DNA of 64,000 nucleotides, taken from positions 1 to 64,000 of the forward strand of contig CAJNDD010000006.1 of NCBI GenBank assembly GCA_905221435.1, written 5' to 3'. Positions 54,328 to 63,349 of this stretch are shown piece after piece (positions within the stretch are counted from its first letter, which is position 1; each line of letters opens with the position of its first letter). The stretch comes from a bacterium (GTDB lineage Bacteria > Bacillota > Bacilli > Lactobacillales > Streptococcaceae). The notes under the pieces are model-generated. The model was not told the origin of the DNA. It saw nothing but the letters and a program-made list of their open reading frames with translations, and did not search any database. The position numbers were made by a program, and so were the translations under genes.

Positions 54328-55110
54328 CTATGGCAAAATGGCTTTTAGTTCCTTCAGGATAGTTTGCAAGGTTACGATCGCTTGTTCTCCTTGTTGTGGT
54401 TGATAGAGTAGCTGGAAATACTTGCGAATAGTTTCTTCAAATTGTTTAGGGAGGAGAGTACAATTGGTCTTTGCGTACTCCAACATTCGTTTTTCACCAG
54501 GATGGGTTTGCTCATTGAGCGCAAATAACAAGTCAAAGTAGGAAGCAAAAAACTCACTTGTACGATGATTCATGCTGAGAAGATCTTGGCGTTTGATAGC
54601 TTTTTCTATTTGGTGAGAGAAGGCAGGCATGGCTTGTTCTAGCAAAAGGAGTTGCCTTTCAATGATATGCTTTTTGAGTTCCTGTGGATAGGGAATCTGG
54701 TAAGTCTTTTGGAGAGAAGCATAGTGTCCATTCGGGTCGTATAGAATCTTGCTGTGGAGTAGATTGTGCCACATACAGGTTGTATAAGAGTTTTGGGCTT
54801 GATGCTGAAAAACGGTTGAGTTCAATTCCTGTTCAAACGACTCCAGCGAACGATAAATCAACTCGATTTCGATACCGTTGTTTAGTACACAGTCGTCCTC
54901 TAACTCCCAAAACTGGTTTCCAATTTCCATATAGGAGCAGTATTTGCTCAAAATTTTGAGGCGAGTCGCCTCATCAATAGAAGAGTTGAGATAGACATAA
55001 ACGTCATAGTCAGAATTTTGATCATAGTTTTGTCCTGCACGAGAGCCACCAAGAGCGATAGCTTCTACTTGTTCCAGTTGAGAGAATTCTTTGCAAAGTT
55101 CGTGGATCAT
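54328..55110 (-). CDS. Nucleotidyltransferase-domain protein
   Basis: 260 residues. The minimal nucleotidyltransferase signature is AIALGGSRAGQNYDQNSDYDVYVYL (residues 18-42), that is GS followed by DxD, with a third acidic residue in GIEIELIYRSLESFE. The C-terminal helical part (HIIERQLLLLEQAMPAFSHQIEKA onward) resembles the DUF4037-type or aminoglycoside adenylyltransferase-like layout. Substrate unknown; resistance cannot be inferred. GGAGAAAAATC precedes the ATG. It stands alone, bracketed by two nearly identical terminators. Confidence 0.85.
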   Translation of the reverse strand: MIHELCKEFSQLEQVEAIALGGSRAGQNYDQNSDYDVYVYLNSSIDEATRLKILSKYCSYMEIGNQFWELEDDCVLNNGIEIELIYRSLESFEQELNSTVFQHQAQNSYTTCMWHNLLHSKILYDPNGHYASLQKTYQIPYPQELKKHIIERQLLLLEQAMPAFSHQIEKAIKRQDLLSMNHRTSEFFASYFDLLFALNEQTHPGEKRMLEYAKTNCTLLPKQFEETIRKYFQLLYQPQQGEQAIVTLQTILKELKAILP

Positions 55111-55203
55111 GATTTTTCTCCTTGCTTTATGGTTTTAAAGTCATTTTACCAAAAAGTAAAACGTTTGCATAGCATTGAGTTACTCTTTTTCATTTATAGC
55201 AAA

Positions 55204-55239
55204 AAATGTGAACCCTTGTTTTGAGTTCACATTTCGTTT
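55204..55239. terminator. Terminator of the amino-acid ABC operon
   Basis: AAATGTGAAC (55204-55213) and GTTCACATTT (55225-55234) with an 11-base loop. On the minus strand the operon's last gene ends at 55240, immediately before it. Confidence 0.8.
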
Positions 55240-55899
55240 TTATTCCGCAGCTTGTTGCCAACGTTTTGCTAGCTTATGAGAAAGGCTGGAAATAGCAAAG
55301 TTAAAGATAAAGTAAATCAAGGCAATCAGGATATAAAGACTGAAGACCTGCTCTGGTTCGAAATAGCGTCCCATGAGAATTTGGCTGGCGCCAAAGAGTT
55401 CTTGTAGAGCGATAACAGAGTAGAGAAGGCTGGTATCCTTAATCACAGTTACAAACTGAGAAATGATGGCTGGCAGCATTTTACGGATCGCTTGTGGGAG
55501 AATGATGTAGTAGAGGATTTGCGCAGAGGTGAATCCTTGCGACATTCCTGCTTCGTACTGGCCCTTGTCCACGGCATTGAGGCCACCTCGGATAATCTCA
55601 GCCAGGGCTGCTGAGGTAAAGAGGGTAAAGGCAGTAATACCAGCTGGTGTGGACTTCATCTTAAACACCAAAAAGATGGTGAAAATCCAGAGGAGGTTGG
55701 GAACGTTACGTACAAACTCTATATAAATGCTGGAGATGATCCGTAAGACAGGATTTTTCCCATTTCTCATGACGGCTAGTACTGTTCCGATAAGGGTCGA
55801 GAGGACGATAGCAATCAGAGAAATGTAGAGGGTTAAGCCAAATCCTTTAAAGATAAAGACTAGGTTATCTGGGGTCAAAACTTCTAAAATAGATTCCAT
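55240..55899 (-). CDS. Polar amino-acid ABC transporter permease (second)
   Basis: 219 residues, HisMQ-type permease with about five helices. The coupling loop is EAGMSQGFTSAQILYYIILPQAIR (about residues 135-160), after LAEIIRGGLNAVDKGQY. It pairs with the permease encoded nine bases upstream to form the membrane channel of a polar amino-acid importer. It is last in the operon order ATPase, binding protein, permease, permease. Confidence 0.93.
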   Translation of the reverse strand: MESILEVLTPDNLVFIFKGFGLTLYISLIAIVLSTLIGTVLAVMRNGKNPVLRIISSIYIEFVRNVPNLLWIFTIFLVFKMKSTPAGITAFTLFTSAALAEIIRGGLNAVDKGQYEAGMSQGFTSAQILYYIILPQAIRKMLPAIISQFVTVIKDTSLLYSVIALQELFGASQILMGRYFEPEQVFSLYILIALIYFIFNFAISSLSHKLAKRWQQAAE

Positions 55900-55908
55900 A
55901 GTAACCTC

Positions 55909-56586
55909 CTAAAGTGAATAGGCTTTTTTGTTGGCTTGCTCCATCTTGCGACCAAACTGGGCAACAGGGAAGCATAGAGCAAAGTAGAGAAGAGCGGCAC
56001 CTAAAAAGGCTGGGATATAATTTCCGTTGAGAGCCGACCAAGACTTAGTCACAAACATCAAGTCTACTCCAGAGATGATAGCGACTGTCGAGGTATTTTT
56101 GATGAGATTAACGATTTGGTTGGTCAATGGAGGGAGAATGATACGGAAGGCTTGAGGCAAGATAATCAAGCGCATAGCACTGATATAAGTAAAACCTTGC
56201 GACAAGGCGGCCTCCATTTGACCGCTAGGAATAGACTGAATGCCTGAGCGAATAACCTCGGCGATATAGGCTCCGTGATAGAGTCCCACGCAGAGAACGG
56301 CTGTCCAATAAATCGGAATCATGATGATATGGTCACTGATAAGAGGCAAACCATAAAAAACGATAACAAACTGCACCAAGAGGGGAGTGTTTTGGTAAAA
56401 TTCTACAAAGATACGAGCTAAAATTCTTAAAATTGGACGTTTGCTGGTTGACATAGCTCCAAAGAAGATGCCTAAGACCATGGCGAGGATAAAGGATCCA
56501 ATCGCTAGGGCAAGGGTGAAGAGGAAACCATTGAAAAATTGTCCAAAATCCTGAAAATAGGCTGTCCAAGATGATAAATCTGTCAT
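55909..56586 (-). CDS. Polar amino-acid ABC transporter permease (first)
   Basis: 225 residues, HisMQ-type permease. Coupling loop EAALSQGFTYISAMRLIILPQAFR, preceded by AEVIRSGIQSIPSGQM; FVEFYQNTPLLVQFVIVFYGLP is the family's second-helix block. It forms a heterodimer with the next permease. AGGAGGACACCCT lies before the ATG, and the binding-protein gene ends 12 bases upstream. Confidence 0.93.
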   Translation of the reverse strand: MTDLSSWTAYFQDFGQFFNGFLFTLALAIGSFILAMVLGIFFGAMSTSKRPILRILARIFVEFYQNTPLLVQFVIVFYGLPLISDHIIMIPIYWTAVLCVGLYHGAYIAEVIRSGIQSIPSGQMEAALSQGFTYISAMRLIILPQAFRIILPPLTNQIVNLIKNTSTVAIISGVDLMFVTKSWSALNGNYIPAFLGAALLYFALCFPVAQFGRKMEQANKKAYSL

Positions 56587-56598
56587 AGGGTGTCCTCC

Positions 56599-57393
56599 TT
56601 AATCTGCAGTATGGCTAGATGGTTTGAGCTTGTAACGGTCATAGAGTTTTTGCAAACTGCCATCCTTGCTCCATTTAGTAACCAAGTTATCAAGATAGTC
56701 GTTGAGCTCTGTATTTGATTTCTTGGTAACAATACCGTAGTCAGATGGCTTGAAACTATCATTTAGTAGCTCTGTCCGTTTGCTGATGTAGCCAGATAGA
56801 ATCGAGCGGTCAACGGAAAAGGCATCAATACGGTGAGCATGAAGGGAAGTAATCAATTCTGGGTAGGAACCAAGTTCGACGAATTTAAAGGTCAGGTCTT
56901 TCTTTTTACCCAGTTCAGTAATTAGGCGTTGGGTAATGGAACCTTGGGCAACTCCGATGGTTTTGCCGTTTAGATCCTCAATGCTTTTGATATTGGCGGA
57001 TTTATTGACCAAAAAACCAGAAGCATCCGTGTAGTAGGGACTGGTGAAATTGTATAATTTTTTACGTTCATCTGTGATGGTGAAGGTTGCGATATCCATG
57101 TCGACCTGTTCATTGTCTAGTAGTGGACCGCGGGTTTGAGCGGTAACAGGAACGTAGCGAATCTTGACCTTGAGTTCATCCGCAATCATCTTGGCCAAGT
57201 CCGTTTCGATACCAGAATAAGTACCGGTCTTGGGGTCCTTGTAGCCAAAATTGGGAACGTCTTGTTTGACACCGACAACTAGTTCGCCTCTTTTTTGAAT
57301 GTCTGCGACACTGGTATCAGCCTGGACTGGTTTGGTAGCAGCAAGGCTGAAAAGGCTAATCAATAATGCGGATAAAAAGAATTTCTTTTTCAT
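56599..57393 (-). CDS. Amino-acid ABC transporter substrate-binding protein
   Basis: 264 residues from ATG 57393 (AAGGAGGCGCCT before it); the frame upstream to 57561 lies inside the ATPase gene. Signal peptide MKKKFFLSALLISLFSLA with Ala-x-Ala cleavage near KPVQA-DTS. There is no lipobox Cys, so it is not a classical lipoprotein and might be released or stay tethered by other means. Family 3 solute-binding motifs are GELVVGVKQDVPNFGY, GIETDLAKMIADELKV and SPYYTDASGFLV. Polar amino acids (glutamine, glutamate or similar) are probable ligands. Confidence 0.92.
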   Translation of the reverse strand: MKKKFFLSALLISLFSLAATKPVQADTSVADIQKRGELVVGVKQDVPNFGYKDPKTGTYSGIETDLAKMIADELKVKIRYVPVTAQTRGPLLDNEQVDMDIATFTITDERKKLYNFTSPYYTDASGFLVNKSANIKSIEDLNGKTIGVAQGSITQRLITELGKKKDLTFKFVELGSYPELITSLHAHRIDAFSVDRSILSGYISKRTELLNDSFKPSDYGIVTKKSNTELNDYLDNLVTKWSKDGSLQKLYDRYKLKPSSHTAD

Positions 57394-57403
57394 AGGCGCC
57401 TCC

Positions 57404-58162
57404 TTATTTGACTTTGTCACTTTCGTGGTTGATAATTTTGCTGAGGAATTGTTGGGCACGAGGTTCGCTTGGGTTGTCAAAAAAGTCATCGACATCTGTC
57501 GTATCCACCAAAACTTCTCCGTCTGCCATAAAGATGATGCGGTCCGCAACCTCTCGAGCAAAGCCCATTTCGTGGGTAACGATGATCATGTTCATCCCAT
57601 CATGCGCCAGTTTTTGCATAACGGCTAGAACATCTCCGATAGTCTCAGGATCAAGAGCAGATGTTGGCTCATCAAAGAGGAGGAGTTCCGGATGCATGGC
57701 AAGACCACGAGCAATGGCAATCCGCTGTTTTTGTCCACCAGATAGCATGGCCGGATAGGAATCTTTCTTGTCCCACATGTTTACAAATTCCAGATATTTT
57801 TGGGCTATTTTTTCAGCTTCTTTTTTATCAATTCCTAGAACTTTTATAGGTGCAAGTGTCACGTTTTCTAACACTGTTTTGTGTGGATAAAGGTTAAAAT
57901 GTTGAAAAACCATGCCGACTTCCTTACGAAGAGGAACCAGATCTTTCTGGCTAGCACCTGCTACTTGGTGTCCATTGACTAGGAGACTTCCTTTGTCAAC
58001 AGCCTCTAAACCATTGATCGTACGGATGAGAGTGGACTTCCCAGAACCGGAAGGTCCAAGCAGGACAACAACTTGTCCTTTTTCAAAACGGAGATTGATG
58101 TCGCGGAGTGCGTGATAGTCTCCGTAATATTTTTCGACGTTTTTAAATTCTACTAAAGCCAT
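57404..58162 (-). CDS. Amino-acid ABC transporter ATP-binding protein
   Basis: 252 residues from ATG 58162, preceded by AAAGGAGATCTCTC; the frame upstream to 58225 has no support. Walker A GPSGSGKSTLIRTING (about residues 33-48), Q-loop VFQHFNLYPHKT, signature LSGGQKQRIAIARGL, Walker B LLLFDEPTSALDPE and H-loop VTHEMGFAREVADRI. GlnQ-like. First gene of the four-gene import operon, with ten bases to the binding-protein gene. Confidence 0.95.
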   Translation of the reverse strand: MALVEFKNVEKYYGDYHALRDINLRFEKGQVVVLLGPSGSGKSTLIRTINGLEAVDKGSLLVNGHQVAGASQKDLVPLRKEVGMVFQHFNLYPHKTVLENVTLAPIKVLGIDKKEAEKIAQKYLEFVNMWDKKDSYPAMLSGGQKQRIAIARGLAMHPELLLFDEPTSALDPETIGDVLAVMQKLAHDGMNMIIVTHEMGFAREVADRIIFMADGEVLVDTTDVDDFFDNPSEPRAQQFLSKIINHESDKVK

Positions 58163-58339
58163 GAGAGATCTCCTTTGTGTTAGATTTTGTAACATGATTC
58201 TACAATAAAAGAATGTTCTTGTCAAATCATATCTGAAAAAAATTCACTAAAATGTTATAAAAAAGCAATCTGAATAGAGAAAAAGCCTAAATCATGTTAT
58301 AATGAAACGATAGAATTCTTAGAAAGAGTGGATGTTTTT

Positions 58340-60559
58340 TTGATAACTCCTACTTATGAATGGCAGTTTGCCCCGCAGGTTGAAGATGCGGATTTTACAA
58401 AGATAGCCAAGAAGGCTGGACTGGGTCCTGAGGTGGCTCGGTTATTATTTGAAAGAGGGATTCAGGATGAAGAAAGTCTAAAGAAGTTTTTAGAACCTTC
58501 TTTAGAGGACTTACATGATCCCTATCTGCTCCATGATATGGATAAGGCAGTAGAACGGATTCGTCAGGCCATTGAAGAAGGGGAAAACATTCTCATCTAT
58601 GGAGACTACGATGCGGATGGCATGACTTCGGCTTCGATTGTGAAGGAAAGTTTGGAACAACTTGGTGCCGAGTGTCGGGTTTACCTACCTAATCGTTTTA
58701 CTGATGGCTATGGTCCAAATGCCAGTGTTTATAAATACTTTATCGAGCAAGAGGGAATTTCCTTGATTGTGACAGTGGATAATGGGGTTGCAGGGAACGA
58801 AGCCATTGAATTGGCCCAGTCTATGGGAGTGGATGTCATTGTGACCGACCACCATTCTATGCCGGAAATCTTGCCAGATGCCTATGCGATTGTCCATCCT
58901 GAGCATCCGGATGCGGACTATCCTTTCAAATATCTAGCTGGTTGTGGAGTGGCTTTCAAGCTGGCTTGCGCTCTTTTAGAAGAAGTGCAAGTAGAATTGC
59001 TTGATTTGGTCGCTATCGGTACCATTGCAGATATGGTGAGTTTGACGGATGAAAACCGTATCTTGGTTCAATATGGTCTGGAAATGTTGGGGCATACTCA
59101 GCGCATCGGTCTGCAAGAAATGCTGGACATGGCTGGGATTGCTGCGAATGAAGTGACGGAAGAAACGGTTGGTTTCCAGATTGCCCCTCGTTTAAATGCC
59201 TTGGGGCGATTGGATGATCCCAATCCTGCCATTGATTTGCTGACTGGGTTTGACGATGAGGAAGCACATGAGATTGCCCTCATGATTCACCAGAAAAATG
59301 AAGAACGTAAGGAAATCGTCCAATCAATCTATGAAGAAGCTAAGACCATGGTGGATCCTGAGAAGAAGGTCCAGGTTTTGGCCAAGGAAGGCTGGAATCC
59401 TGGGGTTTTGGGTATCGTGGCTGGTCGTTTCTTGGAAGAACTAGGGCAGACAGTTATCGTTCTTAATATAGAAGATGGTCGTGCCAAGGGCAGTGCTCGC
59501 AGTGTGGAAGCGGTCGATATTTTTGAGGCTCTGGATCCCCATCGAGACCTCTTTATCGCCTTTGGCGGCCATGCTGGTGCAGCAGGAATGACGCTGGAGG
59601 TTGAGAAACTTTCAGATTTATCTCAGGTCTTGGAAGACTATATCCGTGATAAAGGTGCAGATGCTAGTGGTAAGAACAAGTTAAATTTAGATGAAGAGCT
59701 AGACTTGGAGACACTTAACTTGGAAACAGTCAAGAATTTTGAACGCTTGGCGCCTTTTGGGATGGACAATCAGAAACCTGTCTTTTATATCAAGGATTTT
59801 CATGTCGAAAGTGCCCGTACTATGGGAGCAGGCAATGCCCACCTCAAACTAAAAATTTCCAAGGGCGAGGCGAGTTTTGAAGTGGTGGCCTTCGGACAAG
59901 GTAGATGGGCGACAGAGTTTGCTCAAACAAAAAATCTTGAATTGGCAGTCACCCTGTCTGTCAATCAATGGAATGGCCAAACTGCCCTCCAGTTGATGAT
60001 GGTGGATGCGCGTGTGGAAGGTGTTCAACTCTTTAACATTCGTGGGAAGAACGTAGCCCTGCCAGAAGGGGTTCCAGTCTTGGATTTCTCTGGAGAGGTG
60101 CCAGATTTAGCGACTAGTGAAGCGGTTGTTGTGAAAAATATTCCGGAAGATATTACCTTGCTGAAGGCCATTTTTCAGAAACAACATTTCTCTGCTGTCT
60201 ATTTCAAAAATGACATTGACAAGGTCTACTATCTGACAGGTTACGGGACTAGAGAACAGTTTGCCAAATTGTACAAGACCATCTACCAGTTTCCAGAGTT
60301 TGATATTCGCTATAAGCTGAAGGATTTGGCGGCTTATCTCAATATCCAACAAATCTTGCTGATTAAGATGATTCAAGTCTTTGAGGAGTTAGGTTTTGTG
60401 ACGATCAAAGATGGTGTCATGACAGTCAATAAAGAAGCGCCGAAAAGGGAAATTTCTGAAAGTCAGATTTACCAAAATCTCAAACAAACTGTCAAAGACC
60501 AAGAAATGATGGCGCTGGGTACCGTGCAAGAAATGTATGATTTTTTAATGGAGAAATAG
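58340..60559 (+). CDS. recJ: Single-stranded-DNA-specific exonuclease RecJ
   Basis: About 739 residues. Homologues as I recall begin at MITPTYEWQF, which here is a TTG at 58340; a GTG at 58328 would add four residues, and AGAAAGAGTGG serves either. DHH-family motifs are ILIYGDYDADGMTSASI (Asp metal ligands), VDNGVAGNEAI and VIVTDHHSMPEILPDA; DHHA1 has FIAFGGHAGAAGMTLE. It then has the OB-type domain and a C-terminal extension found in Firmicute RecJ. It degrades DNA 5' to 3' in repair and recombination. An extended -10 TGTTATAAT lies about 40 bases upstream. Confidence 0.94.
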   Translation: MITPTYEWQFAPQVEDADFTKIAKKAGLGPEVARLLFERGIQDEESLKKFLEPSLEDLHDPYLLHDMDKAVERIRQAIEEGENILIYGDYDADGMTSASIVKESLEQLGAECRVYLPNRFTDGYGPNASVYKYFIEQEGISLIVTVDNGVAGNEAIELAQSMGVDVIVTDHHSMPEILPDAYAIVHPEHPDADYPFKYLAGCGVAFKLACALLEEVQVELLDLVAIGTIADMVSLTDENRILVQYGLEMLGHTQRIGLQEMLDMAGIAANEVTEETVGFQIAPRLNALGRLDDPNPAIDLLTGFDDEEAHEIALMIHQKNEERKEIVQSIYEEAKTMVDPEKKVQVLAKEGWNPGVLGIVAGRFLEELGQTVIVLNIEDGRAKGSARSVEAVDIFEALDPHRDLFIAFGGHAGAAGMTLEVEKLSDLSQVLEDYIRDKGADASGKNKLNLDEELDLETLNLETVKNFERLAPFGMDNQKPVFYIKDFHVESARTMGAGNAHLKLKISKGEASFEVVAFGQGRWATEFAQTKNLELAVTLSVNQWNGQTALQLMMVDARVEGVQLFNIRGKNVALPEGVPVLDFSGEVPDLATSEAVVVKNIPEDITLLKAIFQKQHFSAVYFKNDIDKVYYLTGYGTREQFAKLYKTIYQFPEFDIRYKLKDLAAYLNIQQILLIKMIQVFEELGFVTIKDGVMTVNKEAPKREISESQIYQNLKQTVKDQEMMALGTVQEMYDFLMEK

Positions 60560-60570
60560 TAGAAGTTAGG

Positions 60571-60597
60571 AAAGAGTTGGGTAACCAGCTCTTTTTT
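60571..60597 (+). terminator. Terminator of recJ
   Basis: AAAGAGTTGG (60571-60580), loop GTAA, CCAGCTCTTT (60585-60594) with one wobble pair, T-run following. Confidence 0.88.
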
Positions 60598-60735
60598 AAA
60601 AACAAATCTTCATTTTGAAAATCAACAAAAAAATGATATAATGGTAGGAAAAGATTCGGCTGAAAGTTTTAGAACTTTTAGAATAAGAGGGTAAACCTAC
60701 CCTATAATCAAGATGAATTAAGTTTCGGAGGGAAA

Positions 60736-62397
60736 ATGAGTAATATCAGTTTAACAACACTAGGTGGTGTACGAGAAAATGGGAAAAATATGTACATCGC
60801 TGAAATCGATGGTTCTATTTTTGTTTTGGATGCTGGGCTTAAATACCCTGAAAATGAACAACTAGGTGTTGATGTCGTCATTCCAAATATGGACTACCTT
60901 TTTGAAAATAGCGATCGTATCGCAGGGGTCTTTTTGACCCACGGACATGCGGATGCCATTGGTGCTCTGCCTTATCTTTTGGCAGAGGCTAAGGTGCCTG
61001 TGTTTGGTTCTGAGTTGACTATTGAGTTGGCCAAACTCTTTGTCAAAGGAAATGATACGGTTAAGAAATTCAATGACTTCCATGTGATTGATGAAGATAC
61101 AGAGATTGATTTTGGAGGGACTGTGGTTTCCTTCTTCCGTACAACTCACTCCATCCCAGAAAGTTTGGGAGTTGTCTTGAAAACAACTGAAGGTAGTATC
61201 GTTTATACAGGTGACTTCAAGTTTGACCAGACAGCCAGTAAATCCTATGCGACTGATTTTGCTCGTTTGGCGGAGATTGGTCGCGAGGGTGTCTTAGCGC
61301 TCCTCAGTGATTCAGCCAATGCAGACAGCAATATCCAGGTGGCGAGTGAGAGCGAAGTTGGAGACGAAATTACCCAGACCATTGCGGACTGGGACGGTCG
61401 TATCATCGTTGCCGCAGTTGCCAGCAATCTCTCTCGTATCCAGCAAGTTTTTGATGCCGCTGCAGATACGGGTCGCCGAGTTGTTTTGACTGGATTTGAT
61501 ATTGAAAATATCGTTCGTACAGCGATTCGTCTTAAAAAATTGTCTCTAGCTAATGAAAGTCTTTTGATTAAACCAAAAGAAATGTCTCGTTTTGAAGACC
61601 ATGAGTTGATCATCCTTGAGACTGGCCGTATGGGTGAGCCTATTAATGGGCTTCGCAAGATGTCCATCGGTCGCCACCGCTATGTGGAAATCAAAGATGG
61701 GGACTTGGTCTATATCGTAACGACTCCATCTATCGCCAAAGAAGCCGTTATGGCGCGTGTTGAAAACATGATCTACCAAGCTGGTGGTGTAGTGAAACTC
61801 ATTACTCAAAGCTTGCGAGTATCCGGACACGGGAATGCGCGTGATTTGCAGTTGATGATCAATCTTCTGCAGCCAAACTACCTCTTCCCTATCCAAGGGG
61901 AGTACCGTGAGTTAGATGCGCATGCCAAGGCTGCCATGGCAGTTGGGATGTTGCCAGAGCGCATTTTCATTCCTAAAAAGGGGACAACCATGTCTTATGA
62001 ACATGGAGACTTTGTTCCAGCTGGAGCAGTTTCTGCAGGTGATGTCTTGATTGATGGAAATGCCATCGGGGATGTTGGAAATGTCGTCCTTCGTGACCGT
62101 AAAGTCTTGTCAGAGGATGGAATCTTTATCGTGGCGATCACTGTCAACCGTCGTGAGAAGAAAATTGTGGCCAAGGCTCGCGTCCATACACGTGGATTTG
62201 TTTATCTCAAGAAGAGTCGCGATATTCTCCGTGAAAGTTCAGAATTAATTAACCAAACGGTAGAAGAGTATCTTCAAGGTGATGACTTTGATTGGGCAGA
62301 TCTCAAAGGCAAGGTTCGTGACAATCTGACCAAGTACCTCTTTGATCAAACCAAGCGTCGCCCAGCAATCTTGCCAGTCGTGATGGAAGCAAAATAA
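60736..62397 (+). CDS. rnjB: Ribonuclease J2
   Basis: 553 residues, metallo-beta-lactamase/beta-CASP RNase. The metal motif reads FLTHGHADAIGALPYLL, where active RNase J1 has HGHEDHIG; the second His of the motif is replaced by Ala, as in RNase J2, which is a weak nuclease acting mainly with J1. The beta-CASP segment and the C-terminal dimerisation domain (VVLRDRKVLSEDGIFIVAI) are complete. TTTCGGAGGGAAA precedes the ATG. Involved in RNA maturation and decay. Confidence 0.93.
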   Translation: MSNISLTTLGGVRENGKNMYIAEIDGSIFVLDAGLKYPENEQLGVDVVIPNMDYLFENSDRIAGVFLTHGHADAIGALPYLLAEAKVPVFGSELTIELAKLFVKGNDTVKKFNDFHVIDEDTEIDFGGTVVSFFRTTHSIPESLGVVLKTTEGSIVYTGDFKFDQTASKSYATDFARLAEIGREGVLALLSDSANADSNIQVASESEVGDEITQTIADWDGRIIVAAVASNLSRIQQVFDAAADTGRRVVLTGFDIENIVRTAIRLKKLSLANESLLIKPKEMSRFEDHELIILETGRMGEPINGLRKMSIGRHRYVEIKDGDLVYIVTTPSIAKEAVMARVENMIYQAGGVVKLITQSLRVSGHGNARDLQLMINLLQPNYLFPIQGEYRELDAHAKAAMAVGMLPERIFIPKKGTTMSYEHGDFVPAGAVSAGDVLIDGNAIGDVGNVVLRDRKVLSEDGIFIVAITVNRREKKIVAKARVHTRGFVYLKKSRDILRESSELINQTVEEYLQGDDFDWADLKGKVRDNLTKYLFDQTKRRPAILPVVMEAK

Positions 62398-62414
62398 TAA
62401 GCAGAATACCTACA

Positions 62415-62440
62415 GAAAAAGTCGAAATTCGGCTTTTTCT
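62415..62440 (+). terminator. Terminator of rnjB
   Basis: GAAAAAGTCGAA and TTCGGCTTTTTC (62415-62439) with a one-base gap and wobble; T-rich 3' arm. Confidence 0.8.
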
Positions 62441-62465
62441 TATAGAATAGTAAAAGGAGACAACC

Positions 62466-63245
62466 ATGGCAGTTATGAATATCGAGTATTACTCAGAAGT
62501 TTTGGATATGGAGTGGGGCGTTACCGTGCTCTATCCGGATGCCAGTCGGGTGACTGAACCAGATTGCACAGATATTCCTGTTCTTTATCTTTTGCACGGA
62601 ATGTCAGGAAACCAAAATAGCTGGCTCAAACGTACCAATGTCGAACGCTTGTTGCGTGGAACCAATCTCATTGTCATTATGCCCAATACTAGCAATGGCT
62701 GGTACACAGATACTCAGTATGGCTATAACTACTATACTGCTCTAGCAGAAGAACTCCCCCAAGTCATGAAGCGCTTCTTCCCCAATATGACCAGCAAGCG
62801 AGAAAAGACCTTTATTGCAGGCCTCTCCATGGGTGGCTATGGTTCCTTCAAGCTAGCTCTAGCAACTGATCGTTTTTCTCACGCAGCTAGTTTTTCTGGT
62901 GCGCTCAGTTTTCAAGAATTTTCTCCCGAAAGTCAGGATCTGGGATCACTTGCCTACTGGCGAGGAGTTTTTGGAGAAATCAAAGACTGGACAGCTAGCC
63001 CTCATTCGCTTGAAACTATCGCTGCGAAATCGGATAAAAAGACCAAACTATGGGCTTGGTGTGGGGAGCAAGACTATCTCTACTCTGTCAATAATCTCGC
63101 AGTGAAAAACCTCAAAAAACTTGGTTTTGAGGTGACCTATAGTCATAGTCCAGGTAAGCACGAGTGGTACTACTGGGAAAAACAATTGGAGCGTTTTTTA
63201 GCTACATTACCAATTGACTTTGTTTTGGAAGAGCGCTTATCTTAG
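62466..63245 (+). CDS. estA: Tributyrin esterase-type carboxylesterase
   Basis: 259 residues, esterase D fold. The oxyanion region is [15 protein letters not shown] (about residues 39-53), the nucleophile Ser121 in [16 protein letters not shown], and the catalytic His in [18 protein letters not shown]. No signal peptide. The pneumococcal homologue cleaves short-chain and acetyl esters and can deacetylate sugars. AAAGGAGACAACC precedes the ATG. The gene order recJ, rnjB, estA is the one I recall from pneumococcus. Confidence 0.93.
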   Translation: MAVMNIEYYSEVLDMEWGVTVLYPDASRVTEPDCTDIPVLYLLHGMSGNQNSWLKRTNVERLLRGTNLIVIMPNTSNGWYTDTQYGYNYYTALAEELPQVMKRFFPNMTSKREKTFIAGLSMGGYGSFKLALATDRFSHAASFSGALSFQEFSPESQDLGSLAYWRGVFGEIKDWTASPHSLETIAAKSDKKTKLWAWCGEQDYLYSVNNLAVKNLKKLGFEVTYSHSPGKHEWYYWEKQLERFLATLPIDFVLEERLS

Positions 63246-63280
63246 TTTTAGATTTCTTTCAGCTTTCTTCAGTAAAATAG

Positions 63281-63331
63281 AGAATCTATCTTGAACAAGG
63301 AGAATATGATTTCAAGATAGGTTCTTATTTT
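63281..63331 (+). terminator. Terminator between estA and the metalloprotease gene
   Basis: AGAATCTATCTTGAA (63281-63295) and TTCAAGATAGGTTCT (63311-63325), a 15-bp stem with one wobble pair, then TATTTTT. It ends only about 20 bases before the next ATG. Confidence 0.82.
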
Positions 63332-63349
63332 TATGAAAGGTGGAGCGTC

